In this document: positions 34,991-44,393 of the stretch, one piece after another | Layout of the letters: each line of letters opens with the position of its first letter | Position numbering within the stretch: the first letter of the stretch is position 1 | Origin: Desulfobulbaceae bacterium | Lineage (GTDB): Bacteria > Desulfobacterota > Desulfobulbia > Desulfobulbales > Desulfocapsaceae | Reading direction: 5' to 3' | Assembly (NCBI GenBank): GCA_024227155.1 | Contig: JAAELB010000127.1 | Coordinates: 1-64,000, forward strand | DNA length: 64,000 nt | The notes under the pieces: model-generated | Databases searched by the model: none | What the model was told of the DNA's origin: nothing | The model's input: only the letters and a program-made list of their open reading frames with translations | Translations under genes and position numbers: made by a program

Positions 34991-35881
34991 TTACTTCAAA
35001 TCTTCAGAAATCAGCATATCACTGAGTTTTTTTCCACAGGGAATCAACACCTTATCCCAGACGATCACACGCTCAAGTGTATTGTTATTTTCAATATGGG
35101 CATCCCCAATAGAGACCCAGTCACAAAGTTCTACCTGGGCGGGTAGTTTTGCCCTTTGGGCAATACAAAATGGTTTTCTGACCTTTCCTACTTCAAGCCA
35201 GCAGGGTATTTTTCCTTTCAATAAACCACTGTGGAGCTCCAGGTAATCCTCCACTGTTCCCATATCTGTCCAAAAACTGTCATCCACTCTGAAACAATCT
35301 ATTTCTACCCCTGCCAGCAACAGGCTTCTATAGTGCTTCACTATGCACGAAAAGGTATCGTTTTCTATGTCCAACAACAGGCTCGGATCCATTACATGGA
35401 CCCCGGTAAACGCCAGGGGGAGATGATCACCCTTGTTGTCAAAATTAGTTACTTTTCCACCTCTGGTCATCACCTTATTGAAGCGTGGACAATGGTGCAT
35501 CGCCAGTGTGATTTGATTTTGCTGCTCCTGGTGATACTGGACCAATTCAAAAAAATTAATAGTGTGATAGATATCACCGTTGGTGATTAGAAGAGGCTCA
35601 TCCCTGAAAAATGGTAGTGCCTTGCGCAACCCGCCACCTGTGCCAAGTATTGTCTCTTCTTCCTGTATTGTTACCCCATCAATACCAATAAGTTTTTCCA
35701 CTATCTGATCTTTCAGATGGTGACAATTGACTATAATGTGGTCAAAACCAAAATTTTTAAGTCGTTCAATGGTAAGAAGGAGGAGGGGTTGGTTAAGAAT
35801 TGGGAAAAGAGCTTTTGGTCGAATATTGGTGTGGGGTAGCAGCCTGGTACCTAAGCCGGCTGCCAGTATCATTGCTTGCAT
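34991..35881 (-). CDS. murU: MurNAc-1-phosphate uridylyltransferase MurU
   Basis: A 296-residue nucleotidyltransferase with the signature LAAGLGTRLLPHTNIRPKAL, then TILGTGGGLRKALPFF and NGDIYHTINF. It is longer than MurU of Pseudomonas (about 220), with a C-terminal extension of ~70 residues that looks like left-handed beta-helix start (LPAQVELCDWVSIGDAHIE). The partner kinase gene amgK follows. It would make UDP-MurNAc from MurNAc-1-phosphate and UTP; a general sugar-1-phosphate nucleotidyltransferase is the alternative. Confidence 0.82.
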   Translation of the reverse strand: MQAMILAAGLGTRLLPHTNIRPKALFPILNQPLLLLTIERLKNFGFDHIIVNCHHLKDQIVEKLIGIDGVTIQEEETILGTGGGLRKALPFFRDEPLLITNGDIYHTINFFELVQYHQEQQNQITLAMHHCPRFNKVMTRGGKVTNFDNKGDHLPLAFTGVHVMDPSLLLDIENDTFSCIVKHYRSLLLAGVEIDCFRVDDSFWTDMGTVEDYLELHSGLLKGKIPCWLEVGKVRKPFCIAQRAKLPAQVELCDWVSIGDAHIENNNTLERVIVWDKVLIPCGKKLSDMLISEDLK

Positions 35882-36100
35882 AGCACCTCATTTCTACTTT
35901 TAAGATTAAACAGTATTAGGAACGTACGCTAAATAATATGAACATCTTACTTGCCCTTTATTCCACCTCCTGCACTTAAAAAAATCTTTGTATATCAATA
36001 ATATGAAAAGTTTTTTTAAGTACAGGATGCGAAAAAATTTCGGCGTAATATGTCCATGTTATTTAGCTCCCGTTCCTTATACGAGCATCCTCTACAATGA

Positions 36101-36946
36101 TTAATCAAATGATAGTGTACCATCTTCATTCTCACTAAGACCAACAACCACAATACCCGCTTTCTCAGCCTCTTCTATCATCTGCTCACGATCAAAGAGG
36201 AGCGATTGGCCAGCCTCTACAGCAAGTACAGAGCCTTTGACACTTTGAAGATTCCTAATGGTAGTCACCCCCGTCGCCGGCAGGTCGAAACGAAAATCCT
36301 GTCCTGGCTTTTTCACCTTAACCACGACAGCCTTTTCCTTAGCCAGTTCTCCACCCCTGAGTATAGCTGCGTCTGTACCCTCTATAGCTTCAACTGCGAG
36401 CACTGTACAGTCCCGAACCACAACACATTGACCGATATCAAGCTTACCGATGGCTCTTGCATTCTGCCAGCCAAATTTAATATCCTGCCACTGGCTCTTA
36501 CTCGGCTTCGCCTTGGTGAGAACCCCTCGCGGAAACAACAACTGCTTGAGGTAGAGGGTCGACTCCAATACCTTTATTCCTTCCTTTTCAATGGCTGTTG
36601 CTATTGCACGTAGTATAGCATCGTCCTGCTTACGATCGATCTTATTCCAGAGTGTTAAGGCTTTGAAGTCGGGAAGTACATCTCTAAAAATCTTTGTCTT
36701 GGTTATTGTACCTAAAAAAACAGTTTCCCCAACCCCTTCTTTCTTAAAAAAGGACAAAAACCTGCCAAGCTGACCCAGCTTCACCCAGCATACAGCATCA
36801 GCCGCGGCGGCAACGCTGGGATCTGTCTCACCTTTATGGGCCACCACCACAACCCGGCGGCCTTGTCTCTGGGCGGCTTCTATAAACAGAAGGGGAAATT
36901 GCCCGCCACCTGCGATTACACCAATATTTTCAGCATGTACAGTCAT
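36101..36946 (-). CDS. lpxI: UDP-2,3-diacylglucosamine hydrolase LpxI
   Basis: A 281-residue protein of the DUF1009/LpxI family (IGVIAGGGQFPLLFIEAA, FLGTITKTKIF, DCTVLAVEAIEGTDAAILRGG). LpxI makes lipid X in lineages lacking LpxH. I use ATG 36946, which gives normal family length; the open frame runs to 37018 with a non-homologous start. It is the last gene of the lipid A run. Confidence 0.9.
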   Translation of the reverse strand: MTVHAENIGVIAGGGQFPLLFIEAAQRQGRRVVVVAHKGETDPSVAAAADAVCWVKLGQLGRFLSFFKKEGVGETVFLGTITKTKIFRDVLPDFKALTLWNKIDRKQDDAILRAIATAIEKEGIKVLESTLYLKQLLFPRGVLTKAKPSKSQWQDIKFGWQNARAIGKLDIGQCVVVRDCTVLAVEAIEGTDAAILRGGELAKEKAVVVKVKKPGQDFRFDLPATGVTTIRNLQSVKGSVLAVEAGQSLLFDREQMIEEAEKAGIVVVGLSENEDGTLSFD

Positions 36947-37062
36947 AGAGCGCCAGCACCCCACAAAGGGGTATAAATGCCTTGGAAGTAACTTGGTATT
37001 GGCAAATTTTTCCCACAAATTTTCTTGTTTTTTATGACAGGATTTCCAGAGTAAGGCACTAA

Positions 37063-37860
37063 TCAGTCCTCTATTGTCTGCTTAACAACTCCACGCTTGG
37101 AATCTTCAAAAAACTTCACCATAGTCTGAACTTCGGCACATTCAGGGAAATCTTTTTTAGCAAGCTCAATGGCATCTTTCATCAGCAAATTGGGTGATCT
37201 AAAGATAAGCCTAAAGGCTTGATCTAACTGTTTTATCGTTTCACGGCTAAAACCGTTGCGCCTGAGACCAACTTTATTTATCCCCGAAATTCTGGTCCTG
37301 TTTCTGGTTCCTGCAATAATCACAAAGGGTGGTACATCTAGACCAAGCCCTGAAACACCACCAATATAACTAAAAGTGCCTATTCGGCAAAATTGATGGA
37401 TTGCTACCAGTCCGCCAATCGATGCTCTGTCTCCCACAACCACATGACCAGCCAAAGTCGCCACATTTGCCATGATAACGTGGTCACCTATTATACAGTC
37501 ATGGGCAACATGGGTATAGGCCATTAACAGATTGTGATTGCCAATAACCGTTTTCTTATGGCCGCTGGGGGTTCCTCTATGAACAGAAGCATATTCACGA
37601 ATCTGATTGTCGGATCCTACGATCAACTCAGTTGGTTCCCCCTTATAACTCAGGTCCTGAGGTGCTCCGCCAATCATAGCGAAGGAACCAATGAGGTTTC
37701 GCTGGCCGATTGTCGTAGGGCCGGACACAACAGCATGGGCCTCAACCCTTGAATCTGCACCAATTTTCACGCCTTCTTCTATAACGGCATAAGGACCCAC
37801 ATAAACAGTGGAATCTAACTCAGCTTTGGGATCAACTACTGCTGTTGGATGTATTGCCAT
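37063..37860 (-). CDS. lpxA: UDP-GlcNAc O-acyltransferase LpxA
   Basis: A 265-residue left-handed beta-helix protein with hexapeptide repeats throughout (MAIHPTAVVDPKAELDSTVYVGP), the catalytic-loop region TYTHVAHDCIIGDHVIMAN, and the LpxA ending (GLRRNGFSRETIKQLDQAFR). It performs the first step of lipid A synthesis. It lies between fabZ and lpxI in the usual order, 174 bp after fabZ. Confidence 0.95.
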   Translation of the reverse strand: MAIHPTAVVDPKAELDSTVYVGPYAVIEEGVKIGADSRVEAHAVVSGPTTIGQRNLIGSFAMIGGAPQDLSYKGEPTELIVGSDNQIREYASVHRGTPSGHKKTVIGNHNLLMAYTHVAHDCIIGDHVIMANVATLAGHVVVGDRASIGGLVAIHQFCRIGTFSYIGGVSGLGLDVPPFVIIAGTRNRTRISGINKVGLRRNGFSRETIKQLDQAFRLIFRSPNLLMKDAIELAKKDFPECAEVQTMVKFFEDSKRGVVKQTIED

Positions 37861-38034
37861 GATTTTCTATATACAATCGTAGAAGGATATCTACATACTT
37901 CGATACAAAATTATTCTATACTATATAAAAGCCGCTTTCCTTACCTTTTCCCAGGGGGTTATGCAAGAAATTTCGTGATTATTGAGGATTTAAACCAGGT
38001 AGTCCTCCTCATCAACACGCTTTTACAATGTATT

Positions 38035-38487
38035 TCAGGTAAAAGAGGCCATGAGTTCAGCTTCCGCCACAACCACATCATCAACAGTCGCTTTTGCACC
38101 CATTACCATAATTGCTCTTTTCTTTTTTAATAGTTCTAAGGTGAAAATCAATTGGTCACCTGGTACTACCGGTCTGCGAAAACGCGCCTTATCAATTCCT
38201 GCAAAAAATAATAATTTATTGCCAATAGCTTCCGGGTTAGCATAGTAGGCCATAATCCCGCCAACCTGTGCCATCCCTTCCAGGATGAGTACGCCGGGCA
38301 TAACAGGGCGTTCAGGAAAGTGCCCTTGAAAAAAAGGTTCGTTAATTGTGACATTCTTTAGACCTACTATCTCTTTTCCCATCTCCAGGGAAAGAATTCT
38401 ATCGACCATCACAAAGGGATAACGGTGGGGAAGAAGTTTTAATATTTCTGTAATATCAATATTTTCTGGAATAACAAACTCACTCAT
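38035..38487 (-). CDS. fabZ: 3-hydroxyacyl-ACP dehydratase FabZ
   Basis: A 150-residue hot-dog-fold dehydratase. [34 protein letters not shown] with catalytic His56 and Glu70 are all present. FabZ draws hydroxyacyl-ACP from lipid A toward phospholipid fatty acids; its place between lpxD and lpxA is conserved. It starts 18 bp after lpxD. Confidence 0.96.
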   Translation of the reverse strand: MSEFVIPENIDITEILKLLPHRYPFVMVDRILSLEMGKEIVGLKNVTINEPFFQGHFPERPVMPGVLILEGMAQVGGIMAYYANPEAIGNKLLFFAGIDKARFRRPVVPGDQLIFTLELLKKKRAIMVMGAKATVDDVVVAEAELMASFT

Positions 38488-38505
38488 TTAGAACATTCTC
38501 CTTGG

Positions 38506-39567
38506 TTATTTATCGTCTTCTGAAGACGTACTCAATTCAGCTAATTTCTTACTGTTTTTTCTTACTTTTGATTGCAACTCTGGTAGTTTATTAAACACGG
38601 CACAACATTTTGCCCAGTGTCGTATCGGTATTGCGGGAGCTCCCCCTAGCACTGACCCTTTAGGGGTATTGCTATGGATGCCACCACGTGCAGCAACCAT
38701 AACCTGATCACCAACATTAATATGGCCTGCAACAGCTGCCTGCCCCCCCATAACAACATTTCGTCCCAAAGTGGTGGAGCCAGCAATTCCGACCTGGGAC
38801 ACCAGTAGACTATTTTCTCCTACTACTACATTATGGGCAACCTGTACAAGATTATCAATCTTGGCACCTGATTTAATCCAGGTTTCTCCGTAGGCAGCAC
38901 GATCAATACAACTGTTGGCACCAATCTCCACATCGTCATCTATACGTACGATGCCTACCTGGGGCCGTTTAATATGTTCTCCACGTTCATTTGCCGCATA
39001 ACCATAACCATCGCTACCGATCACTGTGCCGGAGTGGATTATTACTCTATTTCCGATGATACAACCTTTATAGACGGTAACGTTTGCTCTGATTGTAACA
39101 TCATCCCCAATCTCTACATCGTCTCCAATAACCGCACCGGGCTCTATTAAGACCCTGTTCCCAAGTGTGACCCTATCTCCTATTACAGCCATAGGTCCAA
39201 TAGTAATTGCACCCTTTACATCGACCCCAGTTCCGACAAAAGCTGAAGGATGGATCCCCTTGGCCTCAAAAGGCTGTTCAAGGAAATAATTATGTACGAT
39301 TGCTGCAGCCAGATATGGATCCCGTACCTTAATGAGTGTCAGGGATTCCGTTCCTTCAACGACGCCCATGCTCTCTGGTACCATGACAGCCCCGGCGCTG
39401 GTTTCTGCCAACTGGGCCCCCTTTTTCTTGTCAGCAAGGAAGGATATCTCCTCCTTTCCTGCTGTATCAAGGGGTGCAAAAGCTTTCATAATAGTTGTCC
39501 CCAGTCCCGAAACTGTGCCCTGAACCATTTTAGCAAGGGCTTCTACGGATATATCTTTTTGATTCAT
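38506..39567 (-). CDS. lpxD: UDP-3-O-acylglucosamine N-acyltransferase LpxD
   Basis: A 353-residue enzyme with the LpxD N-terminal domain (ISVEALAKMVQGTVSG, EEISFLADKK) and a hexapeptide-repeat beta-helix (IGDDVEIGDDVTIRANVTVYKG; AHNVVVGENSLLVSQVGIAGSTTLG). It adds the N-linked hydroxyacyl chain of lipid A. ATG 39567 gives the family start MNQKDISVEAL; the longer frame to 39648 overlaps the preceding namZ gene. It begins 13 bp after that gene. Confidence 0.94.
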   Translation of the reverse strand: MNQKDISVEALAKMVQGTVSGLGTTIMKAFAPLDTAGKEEISFLADKKKGAQLAETSAGAVMVPESMGVVEGTESLTLIKVRDPYLAAAIVHNYFLEQPFEAKGIHPSAFVGTGVDVKGAITIGPMAVIGDRVTLGNRVLIEPGAVIGDDVEIGDDVTIRANVTVYKGCIIGNRVIIHSGTVIGSDGYGYAANERGEHIKRPQVGIVRIDDDVEIGANSCIDRAAYGETWIKSGAKIDNLVQVAHNVVVGENSLLVSQVGIAGSTTLGRNVVMGGQAAVAGHINVGDQVMVAARGGIHSNTPKGSVLGGAPAIPIRHWAKCCAVFNKLPELQSKVRKNSKKLAELSTSSEDDK

Positions 39568-39580
39568 TTTTTTTTCTCGG

Positions 39581-40747
39581 TTAGTAAAGAAAATATTTTC
39601 GTCTAAGGGTATCAAATTCACAGAGTTCTTTAGCCCAGAGCCTTTCAATTTTCTCTATTGATTTACCATTTTCCAGCTGGACTCGTATCTCCGTATCACC
39701 TAAAATTAAATCCATAGGTAAACGTTCAAATTCATATTCATAGGGTGGCTGTTTATAACAAAGCATATCAGGATATAATAATAACGCTGCCTGCAATATT
39801 ACAAGAGATGTTCGATAAGGCAAAAAAATCGTGGCGTCAGTCACATGAATATGAAACCCTTGGCATGGCTGGTTTGCACATTTGCCCGAGGTGGGCTGAA
39901 AAACAACTGGCCTCAAGACACATCCCGGAAGTTCATTGTTATTAATACGCTTAAGCATCTCTTCATGTTGCCAATATGGGGCACCAACACATTCAAAGGG
40001 TAAGGTCGTACCTCTTCCTTCAGAGACCTCAGTGCCCTCCCAAATGACCTGGCCGGGATATACCAGCGCAGTTTCTGGGGTGGGCATGTTAGGGGAAGGA
40101 GAAACCCAGGGAAACCCTGTGTCTCTCATAAAGGTTGTTCTCTTCCATCCCTTCACCGGTACCACCGTCAGATCAGCACCGATGCCATACTCACTATTCA
40201 TTAAAAGAGCCAGTTCTCCAAGAGTCATGCCATGGCGCATCGGAAGCGGATAGAGACCGACAAAGGAGCTACAGTCCGGCCTGAGAAGATTGCCCTCGAT
40301 TTTATCGCCACCGATTGGATTTGGCCTATCAAGAACAATGATTTTTTTGTTAAATTCTGCGGCCGCCTCAAGACAATATGCCATTGTGTACATAAAAGTG
40401 TACACCCTGGTGCCAACATCAAGTAGATCAACGAGCAATAAATCGAGCTTATCAAACATCTCTTTTGTCGGTCGTCTATGCTCGCCGTAGAGACTAAATA
40501 CAGGTAGTCCTGTCACCGAGTCGATAACGTGATCAGATTCAATCATATTATCCTGTTGCTCGGCAAAAAAACCATGTTGGGGGGAAAAAAGACAGGTCAG
40601 CCTTTGTTGATATTTCTTCTGTAACGGAATCCTGCCCTGGACAAGACCTCTGGTTGTTGAGGCTTGATTTGACAGATAAGCTATTCTTTTTCCATTAAAA
40701 GAATACGCATCATCCTGAATGAGGGATTCGAGGCCAACTTGAACCAT
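39581..40747 (-). CDS. namZ: NamZ-like exo-N-acetylmuramidase (DUF1343)
   Basis: A 388-residue protein of the DUF1343/YbbC family (GKRIAYLSNQASTTRG, LFSPQHGFFAEQQD, DLLDVGTRVYTFMYTM, DRPNPIGG). In Bacillus subtilis the family member NamZ removes MurNAc from peptidoglycan fragments. The N-terminus here has no signal peptide, so the enzyme appears cytoplasmic and would act on imported muropeptides. It heads the lipid A run and lies 3.7 kb from amgK-murU, which would use released MurNAc. Activity is inferred from the family. Confidence 0.82.
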   Translation of the reverse strand: MVQVGLESLIQDDAYSFNGKRIAYLSNQASTTRGLVQGRIPLQKKYQQRLTCLFSPQHGFFAEQQDNMIESDHVIDSVTGLPVFSLYGEHRRPTKEMFDKLDLLLVDLLDVGTRVYTFMYTMAYCLEAAAEFNKKIIVLDRPNPIGGDKIEGNLLRPDCSSFVGLYPLPMRHGMTLGELALLMNSEYGIGADLTVVPVKGWKRTTFMRDTGFPWVSPSPNMPTPETALVYPGQVIWEGTEVSEGRGTTLPFECVGAPYWQHEEMLKRINNNELPGCVLRPVVFQPTSGKCANQPCQGFHIHVTDATIFLPYRTSLVILQAALLLYPDMLCYKQPPYEYEFERLPMDLILGDTEIRVQLENGKSIEKIERLWAKELCEFDTLRRKYFLY

Positions 40748-40879
40748 ATTAACCTTTTAAGTAGCGTGAAATAGAAGAAGGCCTCGTTGAATAGAAGTTA
40801 TCCAGGAAGCCAGAAAATGATAAATGTGAGCTATCTTAATGGTGCTTGAAGGAAAAGTCAAAAAGTAGATGGAGGCAAA

Positions 40880-40931
40880 CCGAAGTAGAAATGGGACAAT
40901 CTATGGTAATCCATTCTACTTCGGTGTTTTT
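40880..40931 (-). terminator. Strong hairpin terminator after the nitroreductase gene
   Basis: ACCGAAGTAGAAATGG (40880-40895) pairs with CCATTCTACTTCGGT (40912-40926) with one bulged base. GTTTTT follows on the plus strand; on the minus strand only TTTG follows. It lies between the leftward nitroreductase stop and namZ and probably insulates both. Confidence 0.65.
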
Positions 40932-40962
40932 ATGCGGAGATTTGCTATGAAAAATTTGTTAT

Positions 40963-41505
40963 TCAATCCTGTTTAAAGGTACCGTAGTGTACAAATTCTT
41001 CAATTCCCCTTCTCTTCGGTGCGGACGGTTGATGATCAGGATAACCAATTGGGATAAGCGAAACCAGTTCGTACCCTGTAGGTATTTTAAGCAATTCTTC
41101 TGCTGCCTTATGATCAAAAGATCCGACAATCACAGACCCCAATCCGAGTTCCCACGCCTTGAGGCAGATGCTCTGACTGATAATTCCTAAATCATAGAGG
41201 AACCAGTGCGAATACCTGGTTACCTGTTTATCGTTATAGTAACCGGATTTTTTCGGATTACCGCATACCGCAATAACAACAGGCGCTACTTTGGCGCAGA
41301 TGGTGGCAGGGTTCTTTTTAGAAAGCAATTCTGACAGCTTATCCTTATCCCCTGCATCCTGAACCACAATCAATTCCTGGCATTGTAAATTCCCCCAGGT
41401 TGGTGAATATCTTGCGGCAGCCAGTATCTGCTGAAGTTTTTCTGCTTCAATTTCGCGATCCTGATAACGTCTTACACTTCTTCGGCTTAAAAAAATATCT
41501 TCCAT
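40963..41505 (-). CDS. Nitroreductase family flavoprotein
   Basis: A 180-residue flavin reductase-like protein: SRRSVRRYQDREIE at the start (FMN phosphate contacts), PTWGNLQCQELIVVQD, and a C-terminal GYELVSLIPIGYPDHQPSAPKRR. Such enzymes reduce nitro groups, quinones or other acceptors with NAD(P)H. I use ATG 41505; a TTG at 41517 is possible. It is the last gene of the leftward beta-oxidation run, 40 bp after the acyl-CoA dehydrogenase gene. Confidence 0.85.
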   Translation of the reverse strand: MEDIFLSRRSVRRYQDREIEAEKLQQILAAARYSPTWGNLQCQELIVVQDAGDKDKLSELLSKKNPATICAKVAPVVIAVCGNPKKSGYYNDKQVTRYSHWFLYDLGIISQSICLKAWELGLGSVIVGSFDHKAAEELLKIPTGYELVSLIPIGYPDHQPSAPKRRGIEEFVHYGTFKQD

Positions 41506-41545
41506 AGTATATATCAACCCCGATAAATGGGAAATAAGTCAGGTC

Positions 41546-42703
41546 TCAGCTGAAACTGTTAATAATTTCGCGAGCTATAATTAATCGTTGAATCTCGCTG
41601 GTTCCTTCATAGATAGTTGTAATTCGCGCATCCCGCGTATACCGCTCGATTGGAAAATCTTTGGTATAACCATAGCCACCAAAAATTTGCATCGCCTCGT
41701 AACACGCCTCGTTGGCGGATTCCGTGGCAAATACCTTTGCCATCGATGCTTCTTTAGCAAAAGATTTTCCCTGCTCTTTTTTATAGGCCGCACTCATGAG
41801 CAACAGTCTTGCTGCTTCGAGCTTGGTATACACATCGGCAATCTTCCATTGAATGGCTTGAAACTCACTGATTTTTTTGCCAAATTGTTTCCGTTCCAAA
41901 CCATACTGTGTCGCTTTATCCATCGCAGCGAAGCCTATGCCAAGACCCAAAGAACCGATACCAATACGACCACCGGCAAGTTCCATCACCGCAACCCGAA
42001 AGCCATCATTGAGTTTGCCCATAAGAGCATCTCCGGGAACCCGGCAATTCTGAAAAATGATTTCATTCGTTGGCGAGCCATGCTGACCCATTTTGTCTTC
42101 CTTCTTGCCGATAACAAAACCTTCGGTATCTGGTTCAACCAGAAACAGGCTAATACCTTTGCCCTTTGGCGCATTCGTATCAGTTACTGCCCAGACGACA
42201 AAAACACCTGCAAAGGAACCACTGGTAATAAATATTTTAGAGCCGTTGAGGACCCAGTCATCACCATCCCTGACCGCTGTGGTTGTCATCCCAGCCGGAT
42301 CTGAACCAGCACCAGGTTCGGTGAGCGCAAACGCACCGGCCAGGTACTCTCCACTACAAATTTTGGTAATATATTTTTCTTTTTGTTCTTCAGTCCCCAG
42401 GGCCTGAATTACTTCATTGACCATATTATTGACAGATACAGTCACCGCCGTTGAAGCACAGGCCTTTGCAATTTCAGTCATCGCGACGCTGAATGCGACC
42501 ACACCCGCTTCAGAACCTCCATACTGGTCTTTAATATTGAGGCCCATGAAACCAAGCTCAGCGAGTTTTTTCAAATTTTCATAAAACAGCCCATCGTCTC
42601 CACCTCGATCAAGCTCAGCAGCAGCCGGTTCGAGTTCTGCCAGAGCAAACTCTTTAGCTGTATCCTGTATCAATTTTTGTTCTTCTGATAAGTCGAAATT
42701 CAT
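41546..42703 (-). CDS. Acyl-CoA dehydrogenase (first copy)
   Basis: A 385-residue flavin dehydrogenase with FALTEPGAGSDPAGM, GSKIFITSG, and the catalytic-glutamate region ARITTIYEGTSEIQRLIIARE. The sequence resembles short-chain (butyryl-CoA type) dehydrogenases. It oxidises acyl-CoA to trans-2-enoyl-CoA, passing electrons to EtfAB (no etf genes in the window). The crotonase gene lies 26 bp upstream in the same run. A second, divergent copy is at 50258-51403, so the two may differ in substrate (straight versus branched chain). Confidence 0.9.
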   Translation of the reverse strand: MNFDLSEEQKLIQDTAKEFALAELEPAAAELDRGGDDGLFYENLKKLAELGFMGLNIKDQYGGSEAGVVAFSVAMTEIAKACASTAVTVSVNNMVNEVIQALGTEEQKEKYITKICSGEYLAGAFALTEPGAGSDPAGMTTTAVRDGDDWVLNGSKIFITSGSFAGVFVVWAVTDTNAPKGKGISLFLVEPDTEGFVIGKKEDKMGQHGSPTNEIIFQNCRVPGDALMGKLNDGFRVAVMELAGGRIGIGSLGLGIGFAAMDKATQYGLERKQFGKKISEFQAIQWKIADVYTKLEAARLLLMSAAYKKEQGKSFAKEASMAKVFATESANEACYEAMQIFGGYGYTKDFPIERYTRDARITTIYEGTSEIQRLIIAREIINSFS

Positions 42704-42729
42704 GAGTACTCCTAGATCAGATATGCGAG

Positions 42730-43509
42730 TTATTTTGAAAACTGTGGTGAACGCTTTTCTAGAAAAGCGGCCATACCTTCTGTCTGTTCATCGGTTGCAA
42801 AACAGAGTGCAAAGAGATCAGCCTCATAGGAGCATGCACGGTTCAAATCCATCTCTATGCCGTTATTAACGACTTCTTTGCAAAGTTGCACCGCCGCTGG
42901 CCCCCTAGAGGCGATCATTTTAGCGAGCACCATACATTCATCCAGCAGCTTGTCGCTCTCATAGACTTGATTTACAAGCCCAATCCGGCACGCCTCTTCA
43001 GCATCGATCATCTTACCACTGAAAAGAATCTCAGTGGCGAGTCCTTTACCGATCAGCCTAGGCAAACGCTGGGTGCCACCAAAGCCGGGAATTACCCCAA
43101 GATTAACCTCGGGTTGACCAAATTTGGCGTTTTTGCTGGCAAATCTCATGTCACAGGCAAGAGAAAGTTCACAGCCGCCCCCCAGGGCAAAACCATTAAT
43201 TGCTGCGATAACGGGTTGTGGTAAATTCTCTATAGCCCGAAGTACCCCATGTCCCAGTTCTCCAAACTTCTTTCCTTCCGCTGCAGTTAATGACTGCATG
43301 AAAGAGATATCGGCACCAGCTACAAACGCCTTTTCTCCTCCTCCAGTTATTATTACCGCAAGTACCTCACTACTGTCTTTGAGCTCCACAAAACAGTCAA
43401 GCATTTCAAGCAAGGTTTCTTTATTCAGGGCATTTAATGCTTTTGGTCTATTGATAGTTACCGTAGCAACCCCATCTTTGATATCTAACAGTATATTTTT
43501 AAAAGTCAT
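42730..43509 (-). CDS. Enoyl-CoA hydratase (crotonase)
   Basis: A 259-residue crotonase-fold enzyme with VTINRPKALNALN, AFVAGADISFMQ (oxyanion hole), FALGGGCELSLACD and NLGVIPGFGGTQRLPRLIG, the last two holding the catalytic glutamates. It hydrates crotonyl-CoA to 3-hydroxybutyryl-CoA. ATG 43509 follows GGAGTGAAA; a GTG two codons earlier would overlap the ribosome site. Confidence 0.92.
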   Translation of the reverse strand: MTFKNILLDIKDGVATVTINRPKALNALNKETLLEMLDCFVELKDSSEVLAVIITGGGEKAFVAGADISFMQSLTAAEGKKFGELGHGVLRAIENLPQPVIAAINGFALGGGCELSLACDMRFASKNAKFGQPEVNLGVIPGFGGTQRLPRLIGKGLATEILFSGKMIDAEEACRIGLVNQVYESDKLLDECMVLAKMIASRGPAAVQLCKEVVNNGIEMDLNRACSYEADLFALCFATDEQTEGMAAFLEKRSPQFSK

Positions 43510-43551
43510 TTTCACTCCACTTTCTAATTTTTAATAGTAGATCCGCTACAG

Positions 43552-44310
43552 TTATATAAGAGGCTCAGGTTCAAGCGAGAATCTCCATGCACAATACCAC
43601 TCATCGGGATGTGCATCGGGAGGGCAGCCTATGCATTCAGTAGCTATACGGTTGTCAATGGATTTTGCAAAATAGCTGTATTCCACCAGCCCAGCTGATT
43701 TGCATGGATAATCCGGTAACCCTTTTCTTTTACGGGCATCCTGGACCCGGCATTTATTCATTTGAAAAACAAAGCTGTCCGCCGACTCGTCAACAATTGA
43801 TTGGGTGTTGATGGATTCATACATCCTGAATCCCAGAGCTTTTTTCAAACCGTCAAGCCCCGGCTGATCAGATAGTTTCAAAAAACTCTTGATACACCCT
43901 GCTTCCACCGGAGAAAATTGGGCCCAGCAGGAATCGTTGCATCTTTTTGCTTCGTTCATGCCCTCTGCAAATTCAACAGTCTGAAACCAAACCCCGTCGT
44001 TTACCAGCCAATTTTTAGCCAAACGGCTTTTAAGTTCATCGAGTTTTTCAGCTTCCATGTCGAGTAGAAACGAAGGAATTCCATCCTCCATGGTAAAACC
44101 AAAAAGATTTCCGAGATGTTTCAACTGAATAGCCAAACTCTTCTTTGAGGCAGAGGCAAGCAGCTCAAGCCCCTTTTCACTACCCATCTGATGCTTGACT
44201 TCAGCATACCAAAGGCCATGATGAAGAATAAGGCGGTGAAACATATCCACGACAAATTTAGCAGTGTCTTCCTTGCTTAGTTCACTGGCGTTTTGTGCTT
44301 GAGTTTCCAT
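43552..44310 (-). CDS. DUF6125 family cysteine-rich protein
   Basis: A 252-residue soluble protein with no signal peptide. The C-terminal region has conserved-looking cysteines and prolines: MNKCRVQDARKRKGLPDYPCKS and ECIGCPPDAHPDEWYC, suggesting a metal or Fe-S site. I recognise it as the DUF6125 type found in sulfate reducers and other anaerobes; no activity is established. It sits between crotonase and an M24 peptidase-like gene in the regulon, so a link to acyl-CoA metabolism is plausible but unproven. Confidence 0.7.
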   Translation of the reverse strand: METQAQNASELSKEDTAKFVVDMFHRLILHHGLWYAEVKHQMGSEKGLELLASASKKSLAIQLKHLGNLFGFTMEDGIPSFLLDMEAEKLDELKSRLAKNWLVNDGVWFQTVEFAEGMNEAKRCNDSCWAQFSPVEAGCIKSFLKLSDQPGLDGLKKALGFRMYESINTQSIVDESADSFVFQMNKCRVQDARKRKGLPDYPCKSAGLVEYSYFAKSIDNRIATECIGCPPDAHPDEWYCAWRFSLEPEPLI

Positions 44311-44393
44311 TTTCTTTCCTTTGAAAATACCATTTCAAATTCTTTAAAATACCGGATTAAGAAGAACAGTTCTCTGTTTTCTATGTACTATGG

